A DNA stretch of 64,000 bases. Origin: Ophiura sarsii (taxonomy: Eukaryota > Echinodermata > Ophiuroidea > Amphilepidida > Ophiuridae). The stretch is taken from the NCBI GenBank assembly GCA_035610835.1, contig CM069443.1:88844690-88908689 (forward strand), written 5' to 3'. Every line of letters starts with the position of its first letter. Position 1 is the stretch's first letter. Shown here one piece after another: positions 24,058-35,440 of this stretch. The notes under the pieces are model-generated. The model did not search any database. It was not told the DNA's origin and worked only from the letters and a program-made list of their open reading frames with translations. The position numbers and the translations under genes are program-made.

Positions 24058-24250
24058 CAAAGGAAGGAGGAAGAAAAGGGAGAAAGAAAAAAGGGAAGAG
24101 AAAGGAAAAGGGAAAGAAAGAAGGGAAGAAAGAAAGAAAGAAAGAAAGAGAAAGGGAAAGGAAAGAGGAAAGAAAGAAGAAAGAAAAAAGAAAGAAAGAG
24201 AAAGAAAAGAGGAAAGAAACAAAGGAAAAGGGGAAGAAAGAAAGAAAGCC
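24058..24250 (+). repeat. Purine-only GAAA/GGAAA tract of about 190 bases
   Basis: The plus strand is almost purely A and G, with units such as GAAAGAAAGAAAG and GGGAAAGGAAAG. Mirror-symmetric polypurine DNA of this size can form triplex (H-DNA). Lys/Glu/Arg-rich open frames on this stretch are artefacts. Confidence 0.9.
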
Positions 24251-25022
24251 CTATAACAATTATCGTATGCGCAAATGATAATGTTGTGTCGGCATATATG
24301 TTATGTTAACACAAATCAAATCAAAAATGAACAAAGGCAATGTAGGCATATGAATTTGTAGGCACTGTGAACGAGCCCCTTTTTATGAGATTTTGTGTCG
24401 GCGCACATGAACAGCCTAGGCCCAAGTCTTTGTTTTGCTCATTGTCAAGACACGCACACAAATTGTGTCGGAATAGTATAGGCCTAGGCTAGGCCTAACG
24501 GGCAATGTGTGGGACCTGTATTGCTCTTTAATTATACTAACTAGGCCTATTTCATTGTCGTTGTCAATGCAAACCCAAGTCAATAATGTCGCCAATGGCC
24601 AATCATGTTGGCACATAGGTTACGAAATATTAAATAATTCGCCTATAATTATTTAAGTTGATGTAGGCCAATTGCTCTCATTGTACTGATTGTAGACTCT
24701 GCAAGCCCACTATCAGTCTATCGCAAAAGTAAGTCCAACTCCAACGTTTAGGTTTAAGTAGACTCTGTCCTAACTTCGACTTGAACAATGCAAATTATCA
24801 TTATAATTAAGACAATGAGCACACAACTGTCGTTATTTGCGTGAGACCAGGATTTGTGTGTGCACCAGGGGCACAATCGATATATTACGTAATGGTATAG
24901 GTCTATATCGATGTCGGACATACAGGCTGTAGGCCTATCATGCCTATACTGAACATTTGACCATGTTTTGTTAGCATTATTCAACAAAAACAAGATGGCT
25001 TCAGGAAAGTGTTCCATGACCA
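24251..25022. other. hAT interior, low-copy AT-rich stretch
   Basis: Short words such as TGTGTCGGCA recur (24285, 24396, 24465) and also appear near 27240. No coding sequence is recognised, and no transposase motifs were found on either strand. Confidence 0.5.
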
Positions 25023-25257
25023 TTTTAGTTTAAAAACTGATAATCTTTGTGCGCTTCGCGCGCATTCTTTCTACAGGTTCCAACATTATAATAGATCTCG
25101 AACCAAATTAAATATTAGGGGGACGTTAAAAACGTCATACTGGACCCTTTAAGTTTTAGAAATGCCAAATGTTGCGCGCTTCGCGCGTATTAGTTTCAAT
25201 GTTTCATTATTCAAGCTGAACAAGATGGCTTCTGGAAAGTTTTCCATGACCATTTTA
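25023..25257 (-). repeat. GCGC-hairpin repeat, inverted orientation
   Basis: The family seen at 10.8-22.6 kb appears here on the minus strand: GTGCGCTTCGCGCGCATT, AACGTCATACTGGACC, GCGCGCTTCGCGCGTATT and CAAGATGGCTTCTGGAAAG. It continues at 26390 after the nested element, so the hAT itself carries this family. Confidence 0.8.
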
Positions 25258-26386
25258 GGGAGTGTTCAGAAATACTTTGGTGGGGGGGTTGGCCAAAATA
25301 GGGGGGGGCGGTCTAAAAAGTTTGAAGTCTCAAAAAGGGGGGACTAAAAAGTTTTACCTACTCAAGAGGGGGGGTCAAAAAAGTTAGGCCAAATACTAGT
25401 CGTTAACGGGAAAAATACCAAAATTTTCTGCATATTGACATTTCTATAACAAATTAAACAGATTTCCGCACGCTCCGCGCAAATCTTTGTAAAAACATTG
25501 TGCCGACAGCAGAATTTGTTATACAAAATGTGGCTAACCAGTGTCCACAATTTTTACTTGAGAACTGTTGATAAGGGTGATCGTCAACAGGGTTAAATAC
25601 ACATTTCCGCGCGCTACACGTTATTTTGAAATTTCTGAGCGTGGGGTCCAAAAAGTTAGGCCAAATAAGTAGTCGTTAACGGGAAAAATACCAAAATTGT
25701 CTGCGCTACGCGCAAGTAAATACTGCAATATTTACATTTCTGTAACAAATTATACAGATTTCCGCACGCTCCGCGCGTGTCTTTGTGAAAACAATGTGCA
25801 GACAGCAGGATTTGTTATACAAAATGTGACTAACCAGTGTCCACAATTTTTACTTCAGAACTGTTGGTAAGGGTGATCAACAACAGGATACAAATTTGTG
25901 CCCGCTACGCGTGATTCGAGGCGTGATTTTTTACATTTTGTACTAGCAAGTTGACCAAATTTTTCGTTCTCCGCGCATATCTTTGTGAAAGTATTGTGTA
26001 GATAGAAGGACTTGTATACAAAGAGTAACTTTTTACAATTGGAAAAAAGAAACCGTTTTTAAAAAGGCTATAACATGATAAATACAAATCACCGAAAAAT
26101 ACAATTCGGAGGCTTGAAAGATATGTTTCAAGTGAATTTGAAGTGTTGCAAATTGATTGCCAGCTATACACAGTTCTGACTGTAGTAAGCGTCATAGAAC
26201 TTGAGTCAAATGTCTATCTACATCTGACAGTAGGGGGGGGGTTGTCAAAAAAGTTTTTCACCCTGTTAAAGGGGGGGTCAGAAAAGTTTGTCAATTTGTA
26301 AAGGGGGGGTCAAAAAAGTTTAGACACCGACAATTTTTTTTTGGCCAACCCCCCCCCCCCCCACCAAAGTATTTCTGAACACTCCC
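25258..26386. mobile_element. Harbinger-type element, 1129 bp, TTA target duplication
   Basis: The ends GGGAGTGTTCAGAAATACTT and the exact inverse, then TGGTGGGGGG on both arms, are flanked by TTA (25255-25257, 26387-26389). The flanks together match the uninterrupted repeat near 26606-26630. Inside, a segment of about 270 bp is present twice (about 25378-25640 and 25650-25900), sharing GTCGTTAACGGGAAAAATAC and AGTGTCCACAATTTTTACTT. No transposase is seen. Confidence 0.88.
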
Positions 26387-26389
26387 TTA

Positions 26390-27090
26390 GCTTAAAAACT
26401 GAAAATCTTTTTGCGCTTTGCGCGCATTCTTTCTACAGGTATCAACATTATAATGGTCTCGAACCAAACCAAATATTATATGGGTGACGTTAAAAACGTT
26501 ATACTGGACCCTTTAAGTGTTAGAATTGCAAAATTGTGAAATAGTTTCAATGTTGTTTCATTATTTAAGCTTAAATTATATTATCAGAAGGCTTCCAAAC
26601 AGTTTTCAATGACCATTTAAGTTTAAAAACTGAAAAAATTTTGCGCGCTCTGCGCGCATATTTTCTACAGATTTTAACATTATAATGGCCCTCAAACTAT
26701 ATGACTTGGATAAGGACTTGATATGTGTAACTATGCAATATCAAACCGTCAAAAATGTCATACTTGACTATTTAAGTGTTAGAAATGCCAATTTTTGCGC
26801 GCTTCAAGAAAGCTTCAGGACAGTTTTCCATGACCATTTAAGTTCAAAAACTGCAAAATTTTGCGCGCTCTGCGGGCATATTTTCTACAGGTTTTAACAT
26901 TATAATGGCCCTCAAACTATGACTTGGATACTGTGTAACTATGCAATATCAAACCGTCAAAAATGTCATACTTGACTATTTAAGTGTTAGAAATGCGCAC
27001 ATTTTCTGCAGGGTAGTTTTGCGCGCGTTGTATTAGTTTCAACGTTTCAATATTTAAGATAAACAAGATGGATTGAGGTTGTATGCCCTC
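26390..27090 (-). repeat. GCGC-hairpin repeat array, inverted, three or four units
   Basis: Units on the minus strand with TTGCGCTTTGCGCGCATTCT, TTGCGCGCTCTGCGCGCATA, AACATTATAATGGCCCTCAA and TAAAAACGTTATACTGGACC. Two neighbouring units (26630-26790 and 26855-27000) are nearly identical over about 100 bp, which suggests a recent local duplication. Confidence 0.78.
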
Positions 27091-27279
27091 CTATCAAAAC
27101 AGTCCTGGATACGCTGCTTTATTTAACATTTCAATTACCATTATCAAATTTGTGTCATTGACGTCCCTGACCATACAGTCCATACGAAAATATGCGTGTA
27201 TGAATTCCGGCGAGCGAAGCGAGCCGAAATATTTTTTTTGTCGGCACAAATGACTCTGTCGGCAATTGATGACCTTTAC

Positions 27280-27324
<45 letters not shown>

Positions 27325-27355
27325 AAAAAGGTCTGGGGACGCCCTTGCACTCAGG

Positions 27356-27706
27356 ATCGCATTGGGTCATTATACAGTCACTTTGTGTCAATGGTCACCA
27401 AGCGTTATCAAATTATCACTGGGATCGAGTCAATATATAATCACTTGGATTCATTAAATCATCCCCTGCGGTTATTAGATGACAGTTTGGGCGGCTTGAG
27501 TAATCGAATGATGGATTGGGGCCAGTAAAATATCACTTGATGTCATTAATGATCACTCAAGAGTCATTACACGATCCATTTGAGTCATTACATGGTCAAT
27601 TGGGTTATTGAATGATCACCTGGGGTTATTAAGCAACCATCCGGGTCATTAAATTATTGCTTGGTGTCATTAACCTATCACCTAGGGTCATTAATTGATC
27701 ACCCGG
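27356..27706 (+). repeat. GGTCATTAAATGATCACC minisatellite, part 2
   Basis: It resumes after the hAT with GATCGCATTGGGTCATTATA and runs to the LTR element. The last bases, CCCGG at 27702-27706, are duplicated beyond the other LTR. Confidence 0.87.
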
Positions 27707-28161
27707 TGTGACGAAGTCCTTATATAATACGTTGATAAACAACAAGAGACTCCGGACTTAATAACTGTAAGATGATTTTATTTCATATGTATTTCTCGAA
27801 GTGCTCCGAGGAACTAAAGGTGTTCCTCCGCTGAGTTCCAAACAGTAAGTGAAAATAATATTATGAAATGCAAGTGACATGATTGTCGGCTTGATGAGCA
27901 CCTGTCAGATTATCTATGTTGCAGGTGCATAAATGAGTAAAGATTATCTGGTAAGAGTTTAAGTACCACCACCTATTGTTAAGCAATATAAAACCCATCA
28001 CCAATAATTCCCACAAAGAAGACTAAACCAACTTGACAATAAACCCCTAATTATTAACTCTAAAGAATCTAAAGAATAACCACCCAATTTCAATGTCTAG
28101 AAACCAGGTGTAACTACTTAACTTCAACTAAATAAAAATAAAGCCCCTTAACTCCTTCACA
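27707..28161 (-). repeat. 3' LTR (455 bp)
   Basis: A direct copy of 33306-33757 with TG...CA ends. It carries three extra bases (TAA) near 27761. The polypurine tract lies just beyond it at 28166-28174. Confidence 0.93.
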
Positions 28162-31100
28162 TATGCCCCTTTTTAGAAAGAATGATGCCGTGACATCATT
28201 GGAGTAAAATAAAGTATAAATATATGAAGTAAATGAGCAATATCTGATGTAATCACATCATTCAATTGTAACTGTTCAACGCAAAATATCATTTTAGAGT
28301 TCATCGTTCATAAAGCACTGGAAGACATTTCATTGTCTATATCAGCTCCAACTCCAACATTGTTTAATATCATTTATAAAGCAGTCTCGGAACAGCACTT
28401 GACACTTGACAGGTATTATCACTCCAACCAGTCACAGTTATTTCCATTGTTATTAAGCACTAATTGTAAACATCCCATATCACCTTCAACATCGATATTA
28501 TTTACAACAACACTGTAACAGATGATCACTTTCACCAGCCACAGTCAATTCATCCACAGTCATTGTTATGGTTTATATATAATCAGTATCCAGCTGTCAA
28601 GGTGTAATTTAAAAGGTCAAAAATCATTCCAATTCTAGTTAAGTACTAGATCTCCACAGAGAGTTATTATCCTTGTTATCACATCTAAAGAAATGATCCA
28701 TCCATACTGTATTGTCCAAGCAATCAGAAATGATCCATCCATAATGTATTGTCCAAGCAATCACTGAAGTGCTCAAGAGCACTGACCAACTGGGGTCACA
28801 TATCCTATGTCAATAGATGTACCATGTATTGTCAGTGCCAATGACCGTTGTATGCAAATGTTTGAAGTACTAATACAATCCAATATCATAAATGTACACC
28901 ATCACCAGGTTGTATTTGTGTTTATCAAGTCATGGTTCGGTAATCTGCATATAAACACAACTCCTAGAATGAACTTCATACACAGAAATGTTTTAGTTCA
29001 TCAGCTACAATGTAAAGTTATAGATGAGCTGAAGAATAATAATGAATTTCTTAAGTATCCACTGGCGATACCGCAAATGTTCTTTGACAGATGCATAATA
29101 AAAATTCCATTAAAATGGAAAGTTGGCGGTCAAAAGGAAATTGCGATATAAGGCAAATAGAAAGAGCAAAAATAGCAACATTTGTAAATACGGCTTTCAG
29201 TTGCTAAAATTATGTGGCAGAAGAAGCAAGCGCATAGATGATAATTGTGCAAGATTCTTGCATGGCATTACTAGAAAGCAATATAAATTACAGCCATAGT
29301 TTAGTGATAAACACGGTTTTAACATTCAATTTAAGTTTTAAATATATGTCATATGTATTCAATTTATTTGATCAATACATAAATAAATGTAGAAATAAAT
29401 AAATGAGTTGTTTTTTTAAAATACTTTTAAATAAATAGTTGAATCATTTTGTTAATAAATAATAATATAAATCGAAAATTACATTTTTAATCGAAAATAA
29501 ATGAATCAATAAACTAATGAATCAATACATAAATAAATACACGCATATTAAAAATTAAAATATTAAAAATTACTTATAAAATAAAGAAATTAAAACAAAT
29601 AAACATGCGAAAACATTAATAAATAAATAAATGAATAATTATGTAGATAATTAATAATATAAAAAGTAAATAAGTAAATATAGAAATATACAAATGAATA
29701 AATTTTACATTCAATTTAAGTTTTAAATATGTCATATATATTCAATTAATTTGATTAGAATTATATTCAATTTAATAAGGCCAATATTCGTTAGTAAAAC
29801 TATGGTTGAAGTAGAATTTATTTGTTTATTATAGAAAAAATTCCATTGAAATGGAATGGGGGCGATCCAAGAGAAAGAATCATGTTTTGTAACCATTTTC
29901 TGAAGCATCTGTTCATTCTGTTGCATACCAAAATACCAGGGATATGGTGTATGTATCTTTCAAACAAAAACAAAAAAACCAAATCAAAACACAACAGTCT
30001 AAAAATAGTACAGGAAACCAATAAAGTTTATGTTTGTGCATGGAGGGGGAGGTATTCTAAAGCAAGCACTATTTTTTCGCAGCATTTAATGTTCGTGATG
30101 CAGAAGAACCCACATTTTTCATCATGAAATGTTTACAAATGTACACCTTTCTAATAATGTCTAATAAGAATACTAAAAGCTTGTGAGCATGACAATTTCA
30201 CCAATCCTAGCCAGTCGCGAAATTTTTCATACACATAGATATTTCATGCAAACCTTGACCATGTTTTATGACACAGTTGCACAGTTGACACTCTGAGCTT
30301 TTCAGTAGTATCTGAGACCACAATTGTAATGTGTATATAAACATCTGGACAGATGGGAGATTTCTCTTTAGTCAAACAAGATAAGCTATTATGTCTCTCT
30401 GTTGGGAGTCTAATAACATCTCTCTGATTGAACCATCAAGGCTAAACAAATATAGCTTTGACTCCATCACAGACTGCAGGACTGTTAAAATAAACTGCAT
30501 AGGTACATGTAATTTACAAAGACTGCAAAATAATTTAGACAATTTTCCATATACTAAAAACAAAATGGCAGCCTCCATGTATATGTAGAAAGACCTAAAT
30601 GTCCAAGAATATGCAATCTGATGCTATAAGGTTGGCGGTTGCCCCGCCAACCAAAAACACAGCAACCTGACCACGGCGACCATAATGTTCGTAACTAGTA
30701 GTCATCTTAGGATCGACGAAGAGTTTATCTTGTGGTTCACATATATAATAATATTATATGGATTGTTGTCAGTAGATGATAAGTCCATGTGGGATATGAT
30801 GATTTTAAATGGGTTTTTTTTAAAATTCATTGTTCCATGACCACCGGCATATATATCATGTGAGTATCATAATTGTGTCACACATAATACCACAGCAGAA
30901 CGTCATCCACCTCGATGAAAACAAGACATGTTGAGCTTACAAATACAATACAAGAATAGTGTTATGTTCCCAATTGTTACTTAAAGATTAAAACAAAAAA
31001 ATAAAGAAATAAAACTTATGCCACAATAAGGCATTAGGTGAATCGATCCAAATATGACTCACTTAATTTGTACATCTATGAAATTTAGATAGTGCACAAT

Positions 31101-31263
31101 TCAAACTATGCACATGTGTTACACAAAATTAAATACCATACATTATATTATATAAATATATGCCATAACCTATCGGTCTCACTAAGTCTATACCTAAATC
31201 CCTATGATAAAAGATAAGGCCATGGCCTACCGATGAATTAGAACTCAAACTAACCCTAACTTA
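28162..31263 (-). other. Non-coding interior of the LTR element, AT-rich
   Basis: No gag, protease or polymerase motif is seen on the minus strand here. AT-rich microsatellite-like sequence (AATAAATAAATG words) fills 29370-29700. It is bracketed by two copies of ACATTCAATTTAAGTTTTAA (about 29315 and 29708). A second pair, AATTCCATTNAAATGG, lies at 29102 and 29838. Plus-strand frames such as 28807-29151 (114 codons) show no family features. Confidence 0.6.
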
Positions 31264-32787
31264 TCATATTCTTGAAAACGTGTCAGCATTAGCATCATGA
31301 CTTCCCTTACGATATTGTATGGTGAAATCATATGATTGGAGAATCAAACTCCATCTGGCAACTCGATTGTTGACCAACTTCATCCTTCAATCTAGCACAA
31401 TGGCTGATGATCGGTCTGTATCTCAAACGGCCGACCATATAAGAATGAAACCAAAACTCACGCAGGTCTAGAACATACTTCTTCTCCACATCTATTTGTG
31501 GACATTCACTACCAACCCAGCTATCCCACAAAGAACCTTGCATTCTCTCCTTAGTCTCAACCGTCCCTACAACATCAAACATAGCTACATCGTAGGCCCT
31601 ATCCATACTAACTACCCTGTATTTCAGAGGCACTTCTACATGGTCAACTTTAGGCATGATAGGGGATTTCCTATCTCCTTTACTCAACGAGCTCCCTTCA
31701 TGGTACAATATACCTGCTTAGCATAACAACCCACTCTTTGACATTGTGCCTCATCAACCTCATCAAAGCATAGCACATGATCTCTAATACCTAAGGTAGG
31801 ATCACTTTGTTGTAGCTTGATAAGCTGGTCTGTGTTAAGATCAAGCACATTACTCCAATTATCATCTTGATCAACTCCGATAGACTTGGTTTCTTGCTTC
31901 ATCTCCTCAACAAACACTTCAACCCTCTCAACAAGCACATTTCTCCAATTATCACCTTGATCAACTCCAACACCAATAGACTTTGTGTCATCCCCATCCC
32001 CCAAAACCTCAAGTACTTCAACCTTCTCAGGCAGGTCATTCTCCTCAACAAGCCCTTGAGAACCCTCCTCTCCACCATCACAAAAGGGTAATTGTAAAAA
32101 CGCCTCACAATCACTACTATCAATACCTTGTGACTTATACGACAGACTGCCTTGGGAACAAGTTTTGCTAACATCTCCATTAGATAAATGAGAAGATGTC
32201 ATCTGCACAGAATCCTCACGTGAGGTGTTCTCAACTGCCTCATTTCCAATGACCATATCATCGTTCAGACCGTCAGTTACAGCCACCACAATCCAACCAA
32301 CAAAATATCGACATTCCACATAAACCTTGGCTAGGGGCAATGTTACCCTCATCCACAAGTCTTTGATTGTCATTTTACCCGGAATATAGTTACTCTGGTT
32401 TACAAACTCTGACCTAATGGAACTATGACCACACCCTGTGCGACGCAATATACGGGCAGTCTTACCATTTACCATACCTTGTGACTTATACCATGGACTA
32501 CCTTGGGAACAAGTTTTGCTAACATCTCTATTTGATACATGAGAAGATGCCATCTGCACTTTAGATTCACACAGTACAACCTTCTTTGGATTAGCTTTTT
32601 CCTGTGGACCTATCCTAGAGTCTACTACCCTACCACTAACACTAACAGGATGCTTTTGTGTGAAACTTGCACAACCGAGATTCCTGAGTGCTTTCAATCT
32701 ATTAGCCTCAATTCTTAACTTCTGAAGTTCTATTTCTAGCCTTACAATTGCATCTCTCTTTTCTCTCACCCTCCCCTCTGACTTCAA
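31264..32787 (-). pseudogene. Gypsy pol relic: protease-like, integrase N-terminus, RNase H end
   Basis: One frame (32787-31684, 367 codons) has a charged coiled-coil-like start (residues 1-35). A retropepsin-like domain follows at about 106-182, with the active-site triad changed to RRTG (115-118) and an IGN motif near 180. A spacer leads to an integrase-leader motif (QQSDPTL). A one-base shift near 31710 moves into a frame with a degraded integrase zinc-binding region, in which two His positions are replaced. Directly after it come residues like an RNase H (EKKY...). After another shift the RNase H ending GSHDANADTF and a stop at 31264 follow. Reverse transcriptase and the integrase core are missing. 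A 28-residue segment (VQMASSHVSN...) is present twice, on either side of the protease. Confidence 0.72.
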
Positions 32788-33305
32788 CTCTAATATTCTT
32801 TGATCTAAACATCAATCTAATTTCAAATGTGAAATTCAAGAATCTCAAACAACTGACATTGGTTAAGAACCTCCTATCAATTATACTGGCATTACTTGGA
32901 TGTGACTCAACCCTGCCAGATGAGACTCCCCTACGTGTCAACAATGGTTGACCAACTACAACTTTTGGACCCATATTTTATGGCATATAAATATATAAAT
33001 ATAATCAGAGTAGAAAAATGATCATTTCTGATATAAAAAACAAACTATACAAAAGTGAGCGAATATAAAAAGGGTGTATCCTAAACAATGCATTCATAGA
33101 ATTGACAAATGTGCCTTAACAATGTAGGAACAAAATAACACTATCCTTAATTATAACTGCAAAACTCACCAGTCTGTCTTCAACTTGGTTGATTCCATAA
33201 ACTCCCGGGCACACTGTGCAAACAACAGGTAAAATCCAACACAAGAAAAATATAAAAATGCTTGGGTGCTAATAGCTTAATATATCCCAAACCGCTGCCA
33301 CCATA
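32788..33305 (-). other. Leader region of the LTR element with primer-binding site
   Basis: Lies between the 5' LTR and the pol relic. The putative primer-binding site is 33286-33303 (minus strand TGGTGGCAGCGGTTTGGG). No gag-like frame with a zinc knuckle is present, so gag appears to be deleted. Confidence 0.6.
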
Positions 33306-33757
33306 TGTGACGAAGTCCTTATATAATACGTTGATAAACAACAAGAGACTCCGGACTTAACTGTAAGATGATTTTATTTCATATGTATTTCTCGAAGTGC
33401 TCCGAGGAACTAAAGGTGTTCCTCCGCTGAGTTCCAAACAGTAAGTGAAAATAATATTATGAAATGCAAGTGACATGATTGTCGGCTTGATGAGCACCTG
33501 TCAGATTATCTATGTTGCAGGTGCATAAATGAGTAAAGATTATCTGGTAAGAGTTTAAGTACCACCACCTATTGTTAAGCAATATAAAACCCATCACCAA
33601 TAATTCCCACAAAGAAGACTAAACCAACTTGACAATAAACCCCTAATTATTAACTCTAAAGAATCTAAAGAATAACCACCCAATTTCAATGTCTAGAAAC
33701 CAGGTGTAACTACTTAACTTCAACTAAATAAAAATAAAGCCCCTTAACTCCTTCACA
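33306..33757 (-). repeat. 5' LTR (452 bp)
   Basis: A direct copy of 27707-28161, lacking three bases. Followed by the CCCGG target copy. On the minus strand it would carry the promoter; a TATAAGG-like word is present near its inner end, but I could not place a promoter with confidence. Confidence 0.92.
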
Positions 33758-33965
33758 CCCGGGGTAATGAAATGATCACTCAGGATCACTTGGAGTCATT
33801 AGACAATCCCTTTGTGTCAATGGTCACTTAGGTTTATTACAATATCACTTGGATCGATTCAATAAATGGTCATGTAGGGTGTGTGTTAGCTGACGGCTCG
33901 GGTCATTAAGTGGTGAGTAGGGGTCATTAAATGATCACCCAGGGTTATTCAATGATTAACTTTTT
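33758..33965 (+). repeat. GGTCATTAAATGATCACC minisatellite, part 3
   Basis: Continues directly from the target duplication (CCCGGGGTAATGAAATGATC), the same word that stands uninterrupted at 23937-23956. A 62-bp tandem duplication (ATATCATAGAAATATAATGA) follows at about 33985-34105. Confidence 0.85.
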
Positions 33966-34370
33966 CGGCGACCATCATGGCCATTTTAAAATATTAAAAA
34001 TATTACATTATATCATAGAAATATAATGAATGCTGTTTCATTAAATATTAAAAATATTACATTAGGCCTATATCATAGAAATATAATGAATGCTGTTTCA
34101 TTAGCTTTTGCGGTATAGGTATTACATACTACTTTTATAATGCGCAAAACACATGTTTTAGGTCATTTAACATCAGTTCTAACCATCTGGCGGCCATTTT
34201 AGAATGCGATAAATATTCAAAACTTCACAGAGGTGAGTCGTTTATGTAAAAGCATTAGTTTAGCAGTTTAGAACATGGTATATATGATGCAATATACGCT
34301 GCTATAAGCTTTTTTTACAATTAGGGCGGCCATTTTGGCGGCCGTCTTGATTTAATATACGGTATGTTAA

Positions 34371-34766
34371 ATGGACATTAAGTGGTGTTGAAAATTTTAA
34401 ATGTTTAAAAATTCACTTCAGAATTCAAGATGAACATTAAAAATTGCTATTATTGTTGTTTCTACTAACAAAAACACAGCAAAACTTGATTAAAACAATA
34501 TCACGCGATATTTATTGAAAAACGCCCTCTATGCAAATATGGTTCGCGTTATGTATCACGAGTACTGCAGGGGGATACTGGCGGACGTAAAATGCTCGTC
34601 CCGGGACGAGCATTTTTGAATCGACGTTTTCTTGTACAAAGAGAGCTGATTTTTCTTAATCCTTATAGGTGTAAGTTCATACATGTAATACAATTATAAA
34701 AATAAACTAATCTCAGTTTTTATCATAATTGAGGGCGCTGCCTCCAACACATCTCTTAGTGTCCCT
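34371..34766. mobile_element. TTAA MITE, 396 bp, nested in the 12.9-kb foldback
   Basis: The ends ATGGACATTAAGTGGTGTTG and, inverted, AGGGACACTAAGAGATGTGT are flanked by TTAA (34367-34370, 34767-34770). The joined flanks read GTATGTTAACAAAGCAA, the same as the uninterrupted paralogue at 16543-16559, so this is a clean insertion. A hairpin ATGCTCGTCCCGGGACGAGCAT sits at the centre (34593-34614). Related copies: 40749-41525 (interrupted) and 56325-56495 (one end). Confidence 0.87.
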
Positions 34767-35285
34767 TTAACAAAGCAAAAGTACTGGATATGAGTTACTA
34801 GTGATCTAATACATACATACATAAATTAGTTTTGGCATCACCTAATGGGCTTTAGGACCATTAAAAGGAAGTTCAAAATGTTGGTTTGGGGAGTCTTGGG
34901 AGGGCACGGAACACCCCAGGTTGAGATACTACGCCTCTAAAATTCACTATATGATTATATAAATATATATACCATTGTCAAATAACCCTTGAATGCCCAT
35001 TTAATGTTAAATTTCACCCGATTTGTCATCATAAAACTATCTATAAAGGTCATAGACCATGTCAAACTAGTTTGCTGATTTATTCAAGCATCACATGACA
35101 GATTAAGCAACTAGCGAATATAGCCTAAGTAGCAAATAAAACGACAAAACTAAGAAAAGAACACATTTGTAGTCCCTTGTGCCTTTATTTTCTTTATATT
35201 TGAGCAGTAAATTTAGAGCTGTAACAAAAAATGCCGTGATGCATTTTTTTAAAGCACATTTATTGCCTTTGGATGGTCTACTGTA

Positions 35286-35440
35286 AGTTACAGATCGATA
35301 CGATTCCTAATTACTTCAAAATTATGGTTTGAAAAATAAATTGTACCGAGCGGTACAATCTATTTTTCAAATTTTACTCTAAATTCACTCTAAAACCATG
35401 ATTTTCAGCTAATTATGAATCGTATCGCTCTGTAACTTGG
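35286..35440. repeat. Imperfect palindrome around TTGTACCGAGCGGTACAA
   Basis: The arms start AGTTACAGATCGATACGATT and, inverted, AGTTACAGAGCGATACGATT, and the exact centre is 35342-35359. It lies within the right arm of the 12.9-kb foldback. A related single arm is found near 54651-54715. Confidence 0.75.

Larger units (their letters stand above)
23964..27347. mobile_element. hAT-type element, 3.4 kb, target duplication CACTCAGG
   Basis: The ends CAAGGGCGTTCCCAGA and, inverted, CAAGGGCGTCCCCAGA are flanked by perfect CACTCAGG copies (23956-23963, 27348-27355). The joined flanks match the intact array copy near 23776. CAAGGGCGT-type ends with an 8-bp duplication indicate hAT. The interior has a purine tract, inverted GCGC-hairpin units and a Harbinger-type insertion. 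No hAT transposase or dimerisation domain is visible, so it is non-autonomous. A run of 40 C lies at 27281-27320, just inside the right end. Confidence 0.9.
27707..33757 (-). mobile_element. LTR retrotransposon, Gypsy-type, 6.05 kb, minus strand
   Basis: Two LTRs of 455 and 452 bp begin TGTGACGAAG and end CTCCTTCACA, and 5-bp CCCGG copies flank the whole (27702-27706, 33758-33762). Orientation comes from a likely tRNA primer-binding site next to the 33.3-kb LTR (minus strand TGGTGGCAGCGGTTTGGG, two bases from the LTR) and a polypurine tract AAAAAGGGG by the 27.7-kb LTR. The LTRs differ only by one 3-base gap as far as I can see, so insertion is recent. Yet the inside holds only a broken pol fragment and no recognisable gag or reverse transcriptase. 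It must have moved with enzymes supplied by another element. Confidence 0.93.

Noticed and set aside
23930..24309. Lys/Glu/Arg-rich frames up to 108 codons
   Set aside because: Produced by a purine-only simple repeat, in several frames at once.
28807..29151. Plus-strand frame of 114 codons inside the LTR element
   Set aside because: Opposite to the element's strand, without motifs, and its end belongs to a duplicated non-coding segment.
31496..32951. Plus-strand frames opposite the Gypsy pol relic
   Set aside because: Antisense shadows of the minus-strand coding remnant.
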